A DNA stretch of 64,000 nt from JAFDXJ01 sp039811225. Lineage in GTDB: Bacteria; Bacteroidota; Bacteroidia; Chitinophagales; Chitinophagaceae. Shown piece after piece: positions 25,287-36,155 of this stretch. Both the position numbers and the translations under genes were made by a program. Each line of letters begins with the position of its first letter. Within the stretch, counting starts at the first letter, position 1. The notes under the pieces were generated by a model. That model had not been told where the DNA came from and ran no database searches. It saw nothing but the letters and a program-made list of their open reading frames with translations. The stretch is taken from the NCBI GenBank assembly GCA_039811225.1, contig JBDHYG010000014.1, forward strand, positions 9,970-73,969. Reading direction: 5' to 3'.

Positions 25287-27575
25287 ATGAAAAAAATTTT
25301 TCTACTGCTGTTTCTACTGCCCTTTCTTGCAAAGGCACAATTTGGAAATATTATTCCTCAGCCGGTGCATTTAAGCTATCAGCCAGGTACATTTTTAATT
25401 GATGGAAAGACTGCTATAAAATTCAATCCGTCTGCTAAAGATTTAGCACAAGCTGCCGGTTTTTTACAAAAAACGATTCAGCGCATTTCAGGTTACCAGT
25501 TGCCGTTCAATATTTCTGCTACCAAAACAATTCAATTTCAAATCAGCCAGATTGCTGAAATTGGAAATGAAGGGTATGTTTTAAAAGTCACACCCTCCGG
25601 AATTTTATTACAGGCTAATACCAAAGCAGGAATTATTTATGGTATTCAAACTTTATTGCAAACGCTGCCTGCGATCCGGACAAATGCATTGCTTCAGGTG
25701 CCTTGTATGGAAATAACCGATTATCCGCGCTTTGCCTGGCGGGGCATGCACCTGGATGTGTGCCGGCATTTCTTTGGGCCCGAGTTTGTAAAAGAATATA
25801 TTGATCTGATGGCTACCTATAAATTTAATGTGTTTCATTGGCATCTTGTGGATGACCAGGGCTGGCGAATAGAAATAAAAAAATATCCGAAACTTACAGA
25901 GATTGGTGCCTGGCGGGTAGATCATACCGACAAAGTGTGGGGCGACAGGCCACAGGCCAAACCCGGTGAGCCGGCAACATATGGAGGTTATTATACACAG
26001 GAACAAATAAAAGATATTGTTGCCTATGCAGCAGCAAGGAATATCACCATTGTACCTGAGATAGAAATGCCGGGCCACGTGGCATCGGCTATTGCTTCCT
26101 ATCCCTATTTGAGTTGTACCCAGCAACCACAACTACCATTGACCGGCGGTGATTATACCGGCATGTCTTCCAATTATTGTGCAGGCAATGATAGTGTTTT
26201 CATTTTTCTTGAAAATGTATTGACAGAAGTCACGGCATTATTCCCATCCAAGTATATTCATATTGGTGGAGATGAAGTGGATAAAACTTCCTGGAAGCAT
26301 TGTCCGAAATGCCAGGCAAGAATGAAAGCCCTGGGCCTACAGGATGAGAATGAATTGCAGAGTTATTTTATAAAAAGAATAGAAAATTTTGTAATCAGTA
26401 AACATCGCAAAATTATTGGCTGGGATGAAATCCTCGAAGGTGGTTTAGCACCGCAAGCTGCGGTGATGAGTTGGCGGGGGGAAGCAGGTGGCATCGAAGC
26501 AGCCAGGATGAAACATGAAGTAGTGATGACTCCCGGGAAACCTTGTTATTTTGATCATTACCAGGCAGGACCGGCAGGCGAACCGCTTGCTATTGGTGGC
26601 ATGAATACTTTGAAAAATGTATATGATTATGAACCGGTGCCCGAGGAATTATCCGCACAGGAAGCAAACTATGTGATGGGGGCACAGGCAAATCTTTGGA
26701 CAGAATTTATTACCACACCGGAACATGTTGAATACATGGTATTGCCACGAATGCTGGCATTGTCTGAAGTTTTGTGGAGCCCGAAAGCATCCCGCAATTG
26801 GGAAAGTTTTAATGCCCGATTGCACTATCATTTTACATCATTTGGTCAAAAGGGCCAGCATTATTGCCCCGGAAATTTTACAGTAGACATAAAACCAACT
26901 GCTGCGGATGGTAAATTAAATGTTGCCCTGTTTTCAGACATACTCCATGGTACAATTTATTACACCTTAGATGGTACGGAGCCGACATTGCAAAGCAATA
27001 GGTATATGCAACCCATTCCCATCAATCAAACTGCAACATTAAAGACTTCAGTAGCTGTTGATGATCAGATTAAAGGTGTACAGGCAGCCCGGCAGGATTT
27101 TGTCATACATAAGGCTATTGGCAGTACAGTAAGTTATGCGAACCCTATCAGTAAGTATTACCAGGCAAATGGCCCCAACTCATTGACGGATGGTGTCCGC
27201 GGAACATTTTCATTGGGAAAATATTGGTTGGGTATAAGTGAAAAAGATTTGGTGGCAACAATTGACCTGGGAGCAATAAAAACTATTCAGAGCATCTCGT
27301 TGGGTTGCCTGCAGAAATATAATGATTGGATTTTTCTGCCGCAATCTGTCCGATTTGAAGTGTCGATGGATGGCAGTAATTTCCAGGAAATACAAACAAT
27401 TTCAAATCCCATTGATATCCACACAAGAGAAATCATTTATGATTTTAAAACCAATTTTTCGTCGCGTGCGGTGCGTTTTATCCGGGTTACCGGAAAAAAT
27501 AATTTATGTCCTCCCGGCCATAGTGGGGCAGGCAAACCAGGTTGGATATTTACCGATGAAGTCATTGTTGAATAA
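25287..27575 (+). CDS. GH20 beta-N-acetylhexosaminidase with C-terminal binding domains
   Basis: 762 residues with signal peptide (KKIFLLLFLLPFLAKAQ). GH20 N-terminal alpha/beta domain (20-140), then the catalytic TIM barrel: WRGMHLDVCRHFF, FHWHLVDDQGW, and the paired acids Asp329-Glu330 in HIGGDEVDK; Glu is the acid/base and Asp positions the substrate acetamido group. The C-terminal part has a chitobiase-type domain (TIYYTLDGTEPTLQSNRY) and a discoidin/F5/8-like domain (VATIDLGAIKTIQSISLG, PQSVRFEVSMDG). It cleaves terminal GlcNAc or GalNAc from chitin fragments or glycoproteins in the periplasm or at the surface. No T9SS tail is seen. Confidence 0.93.
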   Translation: MKKIFLLLFLLPFLAKAQFGNIIPQPVHLSYQPGTFLIDGKTAIKFNPSAKDLAQAAGFLQKTIQRISGYQLPFNISATKTIQFQISQIAEIGNEGYVLKVTPSGILLQANTKAGIIYGIQTLLQTLPAIRTNALLQVPCMEITDYPRFAWRGMHLDVCRHFFGPEFVKEYIDLMATYKFNVFHWHLVDDQGWRIEIKKYPKLTEIGAWRVDHTDKVWGDRPQAKPGEPATYGGYYTQEQIKDIVAYAAARNITIVPEIEMPGHVASAIASYPYLSCTQQPQLPLTGGDYTGMSSNYCAGNDSVFIFLENVLTEVTALFPSKYIHIGGDEVDKTSWKHCPKCQARMKALGLQDENELQSYFIKRIENFVISKHRKIIGWDEILEGGLAPQAAVMSWRGEAGGIEAARMKHEVVMTPGKPCYFDHYQAGPAGEPLAIGGMNTLKNVYDYEPVPEELSAQEANYVMGAQANLWTEFITTPEHVEYMVLPRMLALSEVLWSPKASRNWESFNARLHYHFTSFGQKGQHYCPGNFTVDIKPTAADGKLNVALFSDILHGTIYYTLDGTEPTLQSNRYMQPIPINQTATLKTSVAVDDQIKGVQAARQDFVIHKAIGSTVSYANPISKYYQANGPNSLTDGVRGTFSLGKYWLGISEKDLVATIDLGAIKTIQSISLGCLQKYNDWIFLPQSVRFEVSMDGSNFQEIQTISNPIDIHTREIIYDFKTNFSSRAVRFIRVTGKNNLCPPGHSGAGKPGWIFTDEVIVE

Positions 27576-27611
27576 AAAGATAAGAAAACAATTCCCTGCG
27601 GTTTAAATTTT

Positions 27612-28700
27612 TCACTGGCTTCCTTCATGCTGCAATATATCTGGTAAAGGCACTAAAATCTTTTCACCGGGTGGGGCAAATTGGGGATTGGAAAGAAATG
27701 CAGAATCGGTTAATGTGTAAAGAAATGCTTTTAACTGCCCGATCTCAAAATTAGAAAGCGGGATACCTTTCCTCAGCAAACTATCGGTTGTAGAAGATGG
27801 AATAACGCCATTCCGGTAATGATTCAGCACATCGTCCAGGAAATTCAATCTCCCATCATGCATATAAGGAAATGACTGTTGTACATTCCGTAATGAAGGC
27901 ACTTTAAATTTCAGGGAATCTTCCGGTTTGCCGGTAATGCGCAACCGGCCATAATCCTTCAAATAATCATCCAATGCAAAACCAGTATTGCGATAACTAA
28001 AATCGGTAAAGAAAGGAGGGGTATGACAGCTGATACATTTTTTTTGAAATATTTCATAACCTAATCGTTGAGGTAAATTAAAACTGTCTTTTCCCTGTAT
28101 CACCCGGTCATATTTACTATTGGCACTTATTAAAGTGAGTTCAAACTGGCTCAGCGCTTTAGTAAGTAATTGTGTGCTTATTTCTTTTTTCCCAAATGCC
28201 TGTCGGAAAAGCCTTTGATAGGATGTATCCTTTTTTATTTTACTTATGACATGCTCCAGTGTTTCGCCCATTTCATGCGGATCGGTGATTGGAGACAAGG
28301 CTTGTGAATCGAGCTGGGTGATGCCACCATCCCACATGAAATTTTTTTGCCAGGCCAGGTTGAACAAACCCGGTGCATTGCGGAAAGAAAATGAATTATC
28401 AATACCATGGCTTAATGGATGATCATAGGTAGCAAAAGCAGCAAACTGCTGATGGCAACTGGCACAGGAGAAATTCCCATCTCTGCTGAGTATTCTGTCA
28501 TAAAAAAGTTTTCTTCCTAAAGCGATACCTTCAACTGTTAAAGGGTTTTGTTGAAAATCATAAACAGGATCCGGCCAGCTGGGAGGCACAACGAACCTGA
28601 CCGGGTGTGGTGTATAGTGATCATCCACATTTTTTATCCAGCTAATAGCAACCAGGCATGCCAAAATGATGCTACATAAAATAAATATTTTTTTCATCAC
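27612..28700 (-). CDS. Di-haem cytochrome c peroxidase (CcpA/MauG family)
   Basis: 362 residues with an N-terminal membrane/export signal containing a lipobox-like ILAC, so probably a periplasmic lipoprotein. Two haem c sites: CASCH at 79-83 and CISCH at 222-226. The family's Pro-rich start (FVVPPSWPDPVYDF), RNAPGLFNLAWQKNFMWDGG and FKVPSLRNVQQSFPYMHDGR follow. It reduces hydrogen peroxide with electrons from small cytochromes, or acts in a MauG-like oxidation. Convergent with the hexosaminidase gene. Confidence 0.92.
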   Translation of the reverse strand: MMKKIFILCSIILACLVAISWIKNVDDHYTPHPVRFVVPPSWPDPVYDFQQNPLTVEGIALGRKLFYDRILSRDGNFSCASCHQQFAAFATYDHPLSHGIDNSFSFRNAPGLFNLAWQKNFMWDGGITQLDSQALSPITDPHEMGETLEHVISKIKKDTSYQRLFRQAFGKKEISTQLLTKALSQFELTLISANSKYDRVIQGKDSFNLPQRLGYEIFQKKCISCHTPPFFTDFSYRNTGFALDDYLKDYGRLRITGKPEDSLKFKVPSLRNVQQSFPYMHDGRLNFLDDVLNHYRNGVIPSSTTDSLLRKGIPLSNFEIGQLKAFLYTLTDSAFLSNPQFAPPGEKILVPLPDILQHEGSQ

Positions 28701-28854
28701 TCCTCATTATTTAATGACAACAGGATAGCATGTTTATTAGCCGATGATATAGCAGGTTCCTCTTTTTAATATAAACAAAAGAAAGAATAAAGATAAAGGT
28801 TGTACACTGGTAAACATGTAATACTATTTGACGAATTGAAAATTGAGCCCGGTA

Positions 28855-31800
28855 TTATTGAGCCAGTGAAATCTGAATTTGAATACCTGCTCTTGTATTG
28901 GTAACCGGTGCAGAAGTAGAAATATATGGAATGACCCGTTGCTGATCAAAGTAAAACTTCAGGCTTACCCGGTTATTTAAAATATAATCTATCGCTGGTT
29001 GTATAGTAATCACTTTTTGCCCGCCGGTACTATATGCATTGGCCTGGTCCAGGCGACTATTACTTTGTGTATCATCGCGCATGCTTATGTCGAGGCTAAT
29101 GCCTAAATCATTTTGCAATTCTTTGCCTTTCGTAAAGGGCAGGCGGAAAGGCAGTACGATTCCTTTTTTCCGAAAACTTCCACCAAAACTCCATTCTGTA
29201 CTACGCACTTCACTCAATTGGAAATCGATCAGGCTCAGGCTGAGTGTGCGACTTTTCTTATACTCAAAATGGAAATTTGTTTGATTATTGGTAGTAATAT
29301 CAAAACCAATGAGTGGCGCAAATTGTTCCTGGATGGTCAGGTTAGGAATCAGGAAGAAGGGTACATAGTTTCCACTAATGGTATCTATAAATGCCGGTGC
29401 ACCATAATGATAGGGATCAAAGAATAATAAGGCGCTGGCAAAACTATTCATACTGAGGCTGGCATTGTAGCCATGTGAAATGGTGATATTACTGAAGACA
29501 TCTGATAAAGCCGGAATATTCGTCAGGCCGGTATATGTTAAGCGCCAGTTGGGTAAAGCATGGATGCCACCAAAAGGATTTGATTTGATATTTGGATTTG
29601 ATTCTTTGAGGAGTGAAATTGTATTCGGGTCTTTCCCGGTGTATGCTGCGAGGAATGCAGGGATCAACACATCCTGTGCATAACGCCCATAGCCCGTAGC
29701 ATAGCCATCTGCCATAAACTTTTCATTGTCCGGAAGTGCCTGCCAGTAGGGGTTTTGCGAAGCAAGACGTTTGGAAATGATAAGCCGGTTATCCTGGAAT
29801 GTCTTGAAAGTTTCAGAGATCTCATTGGGGTTTGTTTTCATAAACAAGGTCCCAAAACTTATATATGAAACATTGAAGCCACCACCGGCCAACGGGCTCA
29901 GGTGATCAAAACTATTACCCGTTCCGGTCGTATCCTTGAAGAGTTCAGAATAATTTTTAGAGAAACTTTTATCCAGGTTCAGGTCTATAATTAATTCTTT
30001 CAGTGGTTCTAATTGTGCGGTTACGCTCAGGCGTTGATCAAAGTTTTGTGTAAATAACAAATTGAATGTTGAATCCCGGGTGATCACACCTTGTCGTGCT
30101 TTTAAATTGAGCCAGGCAGTATCAGGTTGTTTCCCGAAAATATATGCAAGGCCGGGTTGATTGGATTTAAAGTTTTGTCCAAAGAATTGCGTGCTGTCTT
30201 TATACCCGGGAATCCGGCTGTTATAATTTTCACTGTAATTAACAGAAACCCGTTTGACCATAGTGGCCAGTTGCACAGCGGTTTTTACCAGGCCATTAGC
30301 GCTACCGGCTTCTTTATTTTTCCTGGCTGCGATACGGGCTTGCCTTTTCAGGTTACGCCATTTGGAAAGTGCCAGGCGTTTTTCTTTTCCCTTCAAGCCT
30401 TTAATTACTTCCGCCCGTGTAGGAATGGTGACTACGGAGTCTTCTCCATTTTTATCTTTCAGGGTAATTTCGCCTTCGTCTTCATTATTATCCTGTTGAA
30501 TTTGAGAAGTAATATTGCGAAGCCATTTTGATTTATTGTAAAGACGGTTAAAATCCATTTCGGTATTCAGGCTGTTTTGTTGGCTGTTTTCCAGCGTATT
30601 GCCCATACTGATCGCCAGCAGGCTGGCTGCAATCCAGTTGTAGGTAGTGGTATAACTGAAACGTGCCGTGATCCAGTCTGTTAATGGAAGTTTGTTAAAC
30701 GGTATGCTGTAACTGATGGTAGCCCGCTGTTGATACAGGGTATTGCGTCCACCTTTCAGGAAATTTTTCCATACAGTATCTTTTTTGGCTTTGGTATCTA
30801 ATTTACCAATGGGTTCATCTACCCGTGCGAAATTCACGGCACTAAAATCAATATTCAGGGAACGGGTTAAATCCCAACGCAAATTGTAATAGCGGTCAAA
30901 CGTGAAATACTTATCGTACGAAGTATCAACTTTTTCAACGGTCTTATCCGTGATGTTAACGATGCGTGGTACATATTCCCCATATTGTCGATTGATATCT
31001 GCCCGAAAACTGATCAGGGAAGGAATATAATTGAAATTGAAATCACGGATAGGAGCAAGCCAGGCTGATTTGTTCTTGATTAATTTTTTGAAAGGGCTGA
31101 TGAATTTGCTATTACCAGAATAGGTATAACCCAGGCCACCCCGATACCGGCGCAATGTATTCTCCTGGATGATGGGATTAGTTTGGGTAAACCCGGTATA
31201 AGAAAAACTGAAATCAAAATTGCTGAGGCTCCAGAGTTTAGGCTTTTTGCCATTCACGCCAAAACGCATATTGGTAAAGTTCAGGGTCTTGATAGTAGAT
31301 TCATCCAACGCCACATTCTTGATAGAATCTTTGGCATCACCGGCATTTTGAATTTTATATTTATATTTTACATCAAGATCATAGGGGTCATATTCCGGAG
31401 TCAGGATTGTTTTATTATATCCGGCATATACCGGGATAGAAGCATATAATTTTTTCGGTAAAAGTTTGGCCAGGTCTATATTTAAAGCAGCATCATATTG
31501 CAGGAGGTCATTCTTGGCGCGCTCATTTATTTTTTGTTCGATGCCCCCAAAGCCACTTGTGTAGGTATTTGCGGAAAGCGATAATGTGCCCAGGTCAGCT
31601 AATTGAACATCCACCCGGCCCAGTGCCGCCCAACCACCATGTTCATCTATTTGTGAAAGCCGTAATTCATCTACCCATACTTCTGTGCTCAAGGGGACAT
31701 TGGCGCCTGTGATGGCATTCTCAATACCAATTAAATAACCTTGTACTTCACCGAGGTTAGGGTTACCCATAACGGAGAAAGTTTTATTCCCAATTACTTC

Positions 31801-34800
31801 CCGGTAAATTTTATTCACCGGCGCCCCGGTATTGTTTCGTTGCAGTTTCAATTGCACCAGGTCATTCAGGGAAAAGTCAAGGTTATTTTCCAATGGCCAG
31901 ATTTCTTCTGGGGTGGCAGAACTATTAAATGGCGTAATGGAAAGAGGAATTTTTATTTCATAATAATTATTCAGGAAATCCTGCCCCAGTCGAATGACCG
32001 CTACTAGTTCCCCATTATTGATGGGGCGTTGGCCAATTACAGATTCCGCATGGATGAACATCGACATCTGGCCATAAGAACGGATATCGAGATTCAGGGT
32101 TTTGAATACAGCGCGGGCATCGCCATTATTCAGGTTGTTTATTTTCAAACTCATGGATTGTTCATTTTGTAACAGGTTCACACCATTGTTACTCAATGAT
32201 TGTACACGTTCTATACCCGGTGGAATTTTATAAGGAATAGGAAGACGGCTGCTGTTCTCCTCTACATTTACAGCGGATACATTGATAGTGGTATTTGAAT
32301 TGGCCGGAATAGGTGTATAAGAGCCGGTGGTATCGAGCAAATAAGTAAATGTGCGCCATTGGTTGCGTACCAGATCCAGGCTGGCAAAACGCATGACTAC
32401 AGAATCTTCAAAACCGGTAAGATACATCCGGATAAAACGGATAGATTTAAAATCAGGGATCTGTCCGACTTTGCCAGTATAATTATTGATGGGTATCCGG
32501 AATAAGTACCAGTTTTCAGATGTGATACTGCCATCGGCAAGTTTGGGGGTCACTACACGTTTATCTACGATATAAGGTGTGGTACCCACATCCATACCCG
32601 GTTTTAATTCCAGCTGGTATTCATAATATTCTTCCGTTTCGTTTAAAGTGTTATCATGGTTCAGGTCTTCATTGTCCGGGTAAACGGTAGCAGCCGGGGA
32701 ATATTGAGAAGAATTGGTAGCGACAGGTGAATTCCCTTGTGAATTATTATAATCTTTATAGCGCCCTAATATACCTGTACCGGCAGCATTAAAACTTTCA
32801 TCCCGGTACCAGACATAATCATCATGCGAGGGATCATTTAGTGCTTTTTGATAAATGGGGGAGGCAGCTCCAAAATTATTTAGTAATTGGTTTAAATAGT
32901 CAGCTCGTTTGTTGCGTTCATTGTCATTGTTGATACCATCGAAGCCCACATCCTGATAAGGCCGGTCATTGGGATCATTGCTAAATGCCTGGGTAACCTG
33001 GATGGGATTGACCGGAGTGGTTCCCCAAACAGAAGTGGAATCCACCGCAGCAGGTTGGGAAGGGGAGTTCAGGCCATTTTCATAAAATCGTTTACCATCT
33101 TTTAAAATATCTTCACTCACATTGCCGAGGTTGATATATAATTTTCCGCCAGTGCTTGCCGGGTCTTTGATAAAAGGATCCTGCACCCAGAACTCCATAT
33201 ATTCTATATTGGCCGTTTCAAAATCTGTCTGATCAATGGCCCGCATAATGCCACCCCATCGTTGTTTGGGATTTTTTAATTTTCCATCCGGGCCTATATT
33301 GGTTGGGTCGGCTGTAAAATTGTAGGGGCCGGGTTCGGTAGGATAATAAGCCAGGTCAAAAGTAGTGGTGAGCACATCGGTGATATTGGTCGTCCGTTGC
33401 GGGAAAAGTTCATTCGTATAAACGGCTCGTACCCTGGGGTCACTCAATTCGGTAAGGTTTCCTTTTAAGGGATTGCTGGGATTAGATTTGTCTTGTAAGA
33501 CAGGTTCAATATTGTACCAGGCTAATTTAGCACGGTTCTTACCATAGGGTAAGGAATCCACGAGGTTAGCTTCCGGGAATAAATTATTGCCTTGTGGGGT
33601 AGAAGCCAATGCCCAGGAAACAAAAGGAAACCGCATATCCAGGTTACTGGTGCTGCCTTCAAAATCATCAATATAAATTAAACCCTGACTGCCCGTACCA
33701 ATTTGTTTGGGGTGGCCGGGTTTTAAAACAGCGGCTTCTCCATAGGCATTTATCTGGCTTACTGTTTTTGAATTATAAAATGGTAATTTATTCAAGAGCC
33801 GGGTGAGGCCGCCCCATTCAGAATTATAATTGAAGTCGATGCCATACATCGTATTTTGAACGGGGTCATCTCCATAATTCACTTTATTAAAATAGGGCCG
33901 CTCTGTAAGTTTTTCCATGGTAGCACCCAGGGATAATTTTTTACTGGCCATGTAATCCAGGCGTAAGCCGACAAAACCTTTTTGCTGAATGCCGTATGTG
34001 GCGTTATTTTCAAATTGCACATTTACCGGTACACCGGAATTGATTATCGCCTGGTTCAATATTTTCAATGTACCCAAATTATAATCAATAGAATAATCCA
34101 CATTCTCCTGTAAAATCTGGCCACCGGCTGTAACGGTTACAGAACCTTGCGGTATATTAAATGCACCTAAAGAAATATCGGTGGTAGAGCTTCCTTTGAT
34201 TGTTCCCTGTAAGACATACCTGTTCAGGTTGGCATAGGTTTGTGCAATGGCTTTGATAGAATCGTATAATTGATAATAAACAAAGGAATCTTTGGTGGCT
34301 TGTGGTTCTCCCTGGAATGCCCGGTCTGCCAGGTCGCGGCCAAATGGTTCGAGTTCAGGAAAAATGATTTTGCCTTGTTGAGACAATACCATGAAACTGT
34401 CCACGAAATCATAATAACCATCCGGGTAAGGATCATTGTGGCTATTGAGCCGGTCCGCACCGAGAATGGTAAGCAGGGATTGGCCGGAAACAGAAGGAGC
34501 TGTTACGGGTAAATATCTTTTTAGTCCACCACTGGGTTCAGCATACATCACAGCGAGGTTAAAGCCATCGGCCTGCAAGCCGGTAACATCCAGGGAATAT
34601 ACATTCTTCATCATCAGTTGCCAGATTGGTAACTGGGTACGGGCTGAAGTTGCTTTTAATAATTTCAGGAAGAGATTTTTTTGTACTCCCTGCGTGGAAT
34701 CGGATGTGACATCCTGGGAAAACTCGCCCACCTGGTAAATATGGCCATTATAAGAATATTGATATGCTACAGCCAATACATCATCCGATTGTAATTGCTG

Positions 34801-36114
34801 GCTTAGGGAAATAAATCCGACCTGCGGATTGAAATAATATTCAGAAGGATCTAATTTCCGGGCAAATGTTTTTTCGAAGTCATTAACCGGGGTAAGTCCT
34901 TTGGCTACTAATAACGTATTAATCAATGCCGGGTCACGATTGGATGGATTACCAGCGAGGAAAGGATAAAGGTCATTCGAACCATTATCCGGTAATGTAT
35001 TGGATGTAAGGCTATGAACATTAGGGTTATATGGTTGGTTTTCCCCGAGGTCCATAAAGCCTACGATCGAACGGGTATTGGTGGTACTACCGGTACGATT
35101 AGTCACCCAGACTTCCATTTTTAGAATTTGCACCTGACTGCCCACGACAGGTAAATTCTTCATGGCTGTATTATAATTATTTTTGAAATATTGGGCTAAC
35201 AGGAAATGCCTGTTTTCGTCGTAATCATCCAGGGTTTTTTTGATGGTTTGATTCAAGCCACCTCCCTGCAAGGTCAGGGATTGTCGTTGGGAACGTTCAT
35301 TGGCAATGGCGGCAGTAAGAAATAATTTTCCAAATTGCAGTTGGGTTTTTACACCGAACAAACTTTGTACACTTGACATGAGTGCACTTTTAGTTTGGAA
35401 AGAAATATTACCTGCTTCAATGGACTTGATGATTTCATCGTCTTTGCCTTTATAATCCAGTTTCAGTTGGTTTTCAAAATCAAAATTGGCAGCGGTGTTA
35501 TAGCTGATGGGTAATTTTAATTTATCTCCAATATTGCCAATCACACTAACATTGGCATCCATATCAAAATCAAGTCCCCCGTTTTTGCGGGCATTTTCCG
35601 GCAGGGTCGGGTTCTTAATATTTTGCCCTTGGTAGCCCACACTGATATCTACATTACCCTGAGGTTGTATATCTATTTTGAGGCCTTTAGGACCAATGCC
35701 AAAAATCCGGTCAAATAGGGAAGGGTAAATTCTTGGTGGTGGGCGCTTCGTAATCCGGTTCAGATCTAACAAGGTCCTGGATCGGTAATTAAAATAATCC
35801 TCCTCCATCTGCTTAGCCTGCAGGTCATAGAATTCTTTAAAAGTAAGATAGGTAGGTTTCCGGTAATACAGGTTGCCTATTTTTTCAACGATATAATATT
35901 CATTGGTTAAGGGATCGTATTCAATAGTTTGATTAATGAGAGAAGAATCGCTTAAATAAAAAGGGTTCCTGTTTTTCCAGGTAAAAGGATCGCCTCTCCT
36001 GTCTTTCAAGGGATAATGCAGTGAGTCACCTTGCTGAGCAAAGACATGTTCTTGTAAACACAATGAGCTCAGCCCGACAATTAATAGGGCAATAATTAAT
36101 TTTCTCTTCGTCAA
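28855..36114 (-). CDS. sprA: SprA, outer-membrane translocon of the type IX secretion system
   Basis: 2419-residue outer-membrane protein with signal peptide (IALLIVGLSSLCLQEHVFAQ). SprA/Sov is the very large beta-barrel pore through which T9SS substrates cross the outer membrane; it is needed for gliding in Flavobacterium. The length agrees with the family (about 2300-2500). Recognisable stretches include GIGPKGLKIDIQPQGNVDIS, RRYRGGLGYTYSGNSKFISP and the C-terminal beta signal ending RAGIQIQISLAQ. Lies 41 bases downstream of ruvA on the same strand, an arrangement conserved in Bacteroidota. Confidence 0.95.
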   Translation of the reverse strand: MTKRKLIIALLIVGLSSLCLQEHVFAQQGDSLHYPLKDRRGDPFTWKNRNPFYLSDSSLINQTIEYDPLTNEYYIVEKIGNLYYRKPTYLTFKEFYDLQAKQMEEDYFNYRSRTLLDLNRITKRPPPRIYPSLFDRIFGIGPKGLKIDIQPQGNVDISVGYQGQNIKNPTLPENARKNGGLDFDMDANVSVIGNIGDKLKLPISYNTAANFDFENQLKLDYKGKDDEIIKSIEAGNISFQTKSALMSSVQSLFGVKTQLQFGKLFLTAAIANERSQRQSLTLQGGGLNQTIKKTLDDYDENRHFLLAQYFKNNYNTAMKNLPVVGSQVQILKMEVWVTNRTGSTTNTRSIVGFMDLGENQPYNPNVHSLTSNTLPDNGSNDLYPFLAGNPSNRDPALINTLLVAKGLTPVNDFEKTFARKLDPSEYYFNPQVGFISLSQQLQSDDVLAVAYQYSYNGHIYQVGEFSQDVTSDSTQGVQKNLFLKLLKATSARTQLPIWQLMMKNVYSLDVTGLQADGFNLAVMYAEPSGGLKRYLPVTAPSVSGQSLLTILGADRLNSHNDPYPDGYYDFVDSFMVLSQQGKIIFPELEPFGRDLADRAFQGEPQATKDSFVYYQLYDSIKAIAQTYANLNRYVLQGTIKGSSTTDISLGAFNIPQGSVTVTAGGQILQENVDYSIDYNLGTLKILNQAIINSGVPVNVQFENNATYGIQQKGFVGLRLDYMASKKLSLGATMEKLTERPYFNKVNYGDDPVQNTMYGIDFNYNSEWGGLTRLLNKLPFYNSKTVSQINAYGEAAVLKPGHPKQIGTGSQGLIYIDDFEGSTSNLDMRFPFVSWALASTPQGNNLFPEANLVDSLPYGKNRAKLAWYNIEPVLQDKSNPSNPLKGNLTELSDPRVRAVYTNELFPQRTTNITDVLTTTFDLAYYPTEPGPYNFTADPTNIGPDGKLKNPKQRWGGIMRAIDQTDFETANIEYMEFWVQDPFIKDPASTGGKLYINLGNVSEDILKDGKRFYENGLNSPSQPAAVDSTSVWGTTPVNPIQVTQAFSNDPNDRPYQDVGFDGINNDNERNKRADYLNQLLNNFGAASPIYQKALNDPSHDDYVWYRDESFNAAGTGILGRYKDYNNSQGNSPVATNSSQYSPAATVYPDNEDLNHDNTLNETEEYYEYQLELKPGMDVGTTPYIVDKRVVTPKLADGSITSENWYLFRIPINNYTGKVGQIPDFKSIRFIRMYLTGFEDSVVMRFASLDLVRNQWRTFTYLLDTTGSYTPIPANSNTTINVSAVNVEENSSRLPIPYKIPPGIERVQSLSNNGVNLLQNEQSMSLKINNLNNGDARAVFKTLNLDIRSYGQMSMFIHAESVIGQRPINNGELVAVIRLGQDFLNNYYEIKIPLSITPFNSSATPEEIWPLENNLDFSLNDLVQLKLQRNNTGAPVNKIYREVIGNKTFSVMGNPNLGEVQGYLIGIENAITGANVPLSTEVWVDELRLSQIDEHGGWAALGRVDVQLADLGTLSLSANTYTSGFGGIEQKINERAKNDLLQYDAALNIDLAKLLPKKLYASIPVYAGYNKTILTPEYDPYDLDVKYKYKIQNAGDAKDSIKNVALDESTIKTLNFTNMRFGVNGKKPKLWSLSNFDFSFSYTGFTQTNPIIQENTLRRYRGGLGYTYSGNSKFISPFKKLIKNKSAWLAPIRDFNFNYIPSLISFRADINRQYGEYVPRIVNITDKTVEKVDTSYDKYFTFDRYYNLRWDLTRSLNIDFSAVNFARVDEPIGKLDTKAKKDTVWKNFLKGGRNTLYQQRATISYSIPFNKLPLTDWITARFSYTTTYNWIAASLLAISMGNTLENSQQNSLNTEMDFNRLYNKSKWLRNITSQIQQDNNEDEGEITLKDKNGEDSVVTIPTRAEVIKGLKGKEKRLALSKWRNLKRQARIAARKNKEAGSANGLVKTAVQLATMVKRVSVNYSENYNSRIPGYKDSTQFFGQNFKSNQPGLAYIFGKQPDTAWLNLKARQGVITRDSTFNLLFTQNFDQRLSVTAQLEPLKELIIDLNLDKSFSKNYSELFKDTTGTGNSFDHLSPLAGGGFNVSYISFGTLFMKTNPNEISETFKTFQDNRLIISKRLASQNPYWQALPDNEKFMADGYATGYGRYAQDVLIPAFLAAYTGKDPNTISLLKESNPNIKSNPFGGIHALPNWRLTYTGLTNIPALSDVFSNITISHGYNASLSMNSFASALLFFDPYHYGAPAFIDTISGNYVPFFLIPNLTIQEQFAPLIGFDITTNNQTNFHFEYKKSRTLSLSLIDFQLSEVRSTEWSFGGSFRKKGIVLPFRLPFTKGKELQNDLGISLDISMRDDTQSNSRLDQANAYSTGGQKVITIQPAIDYILNNRVSLKFYFDQQRVIPYISTSAPVTNTRAGIQIQISLAQ

Positions 36115-36155
36115 CTTTCAGGCAGCGCTGGTAATGTATACGTGTTTTCGATAAG

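Noticed and set aside
30127..30531. 134-codon plus-strand ORF inside sprA
   Set aside because: SprA is continuous across this region; the ORF is an antisense shadow.
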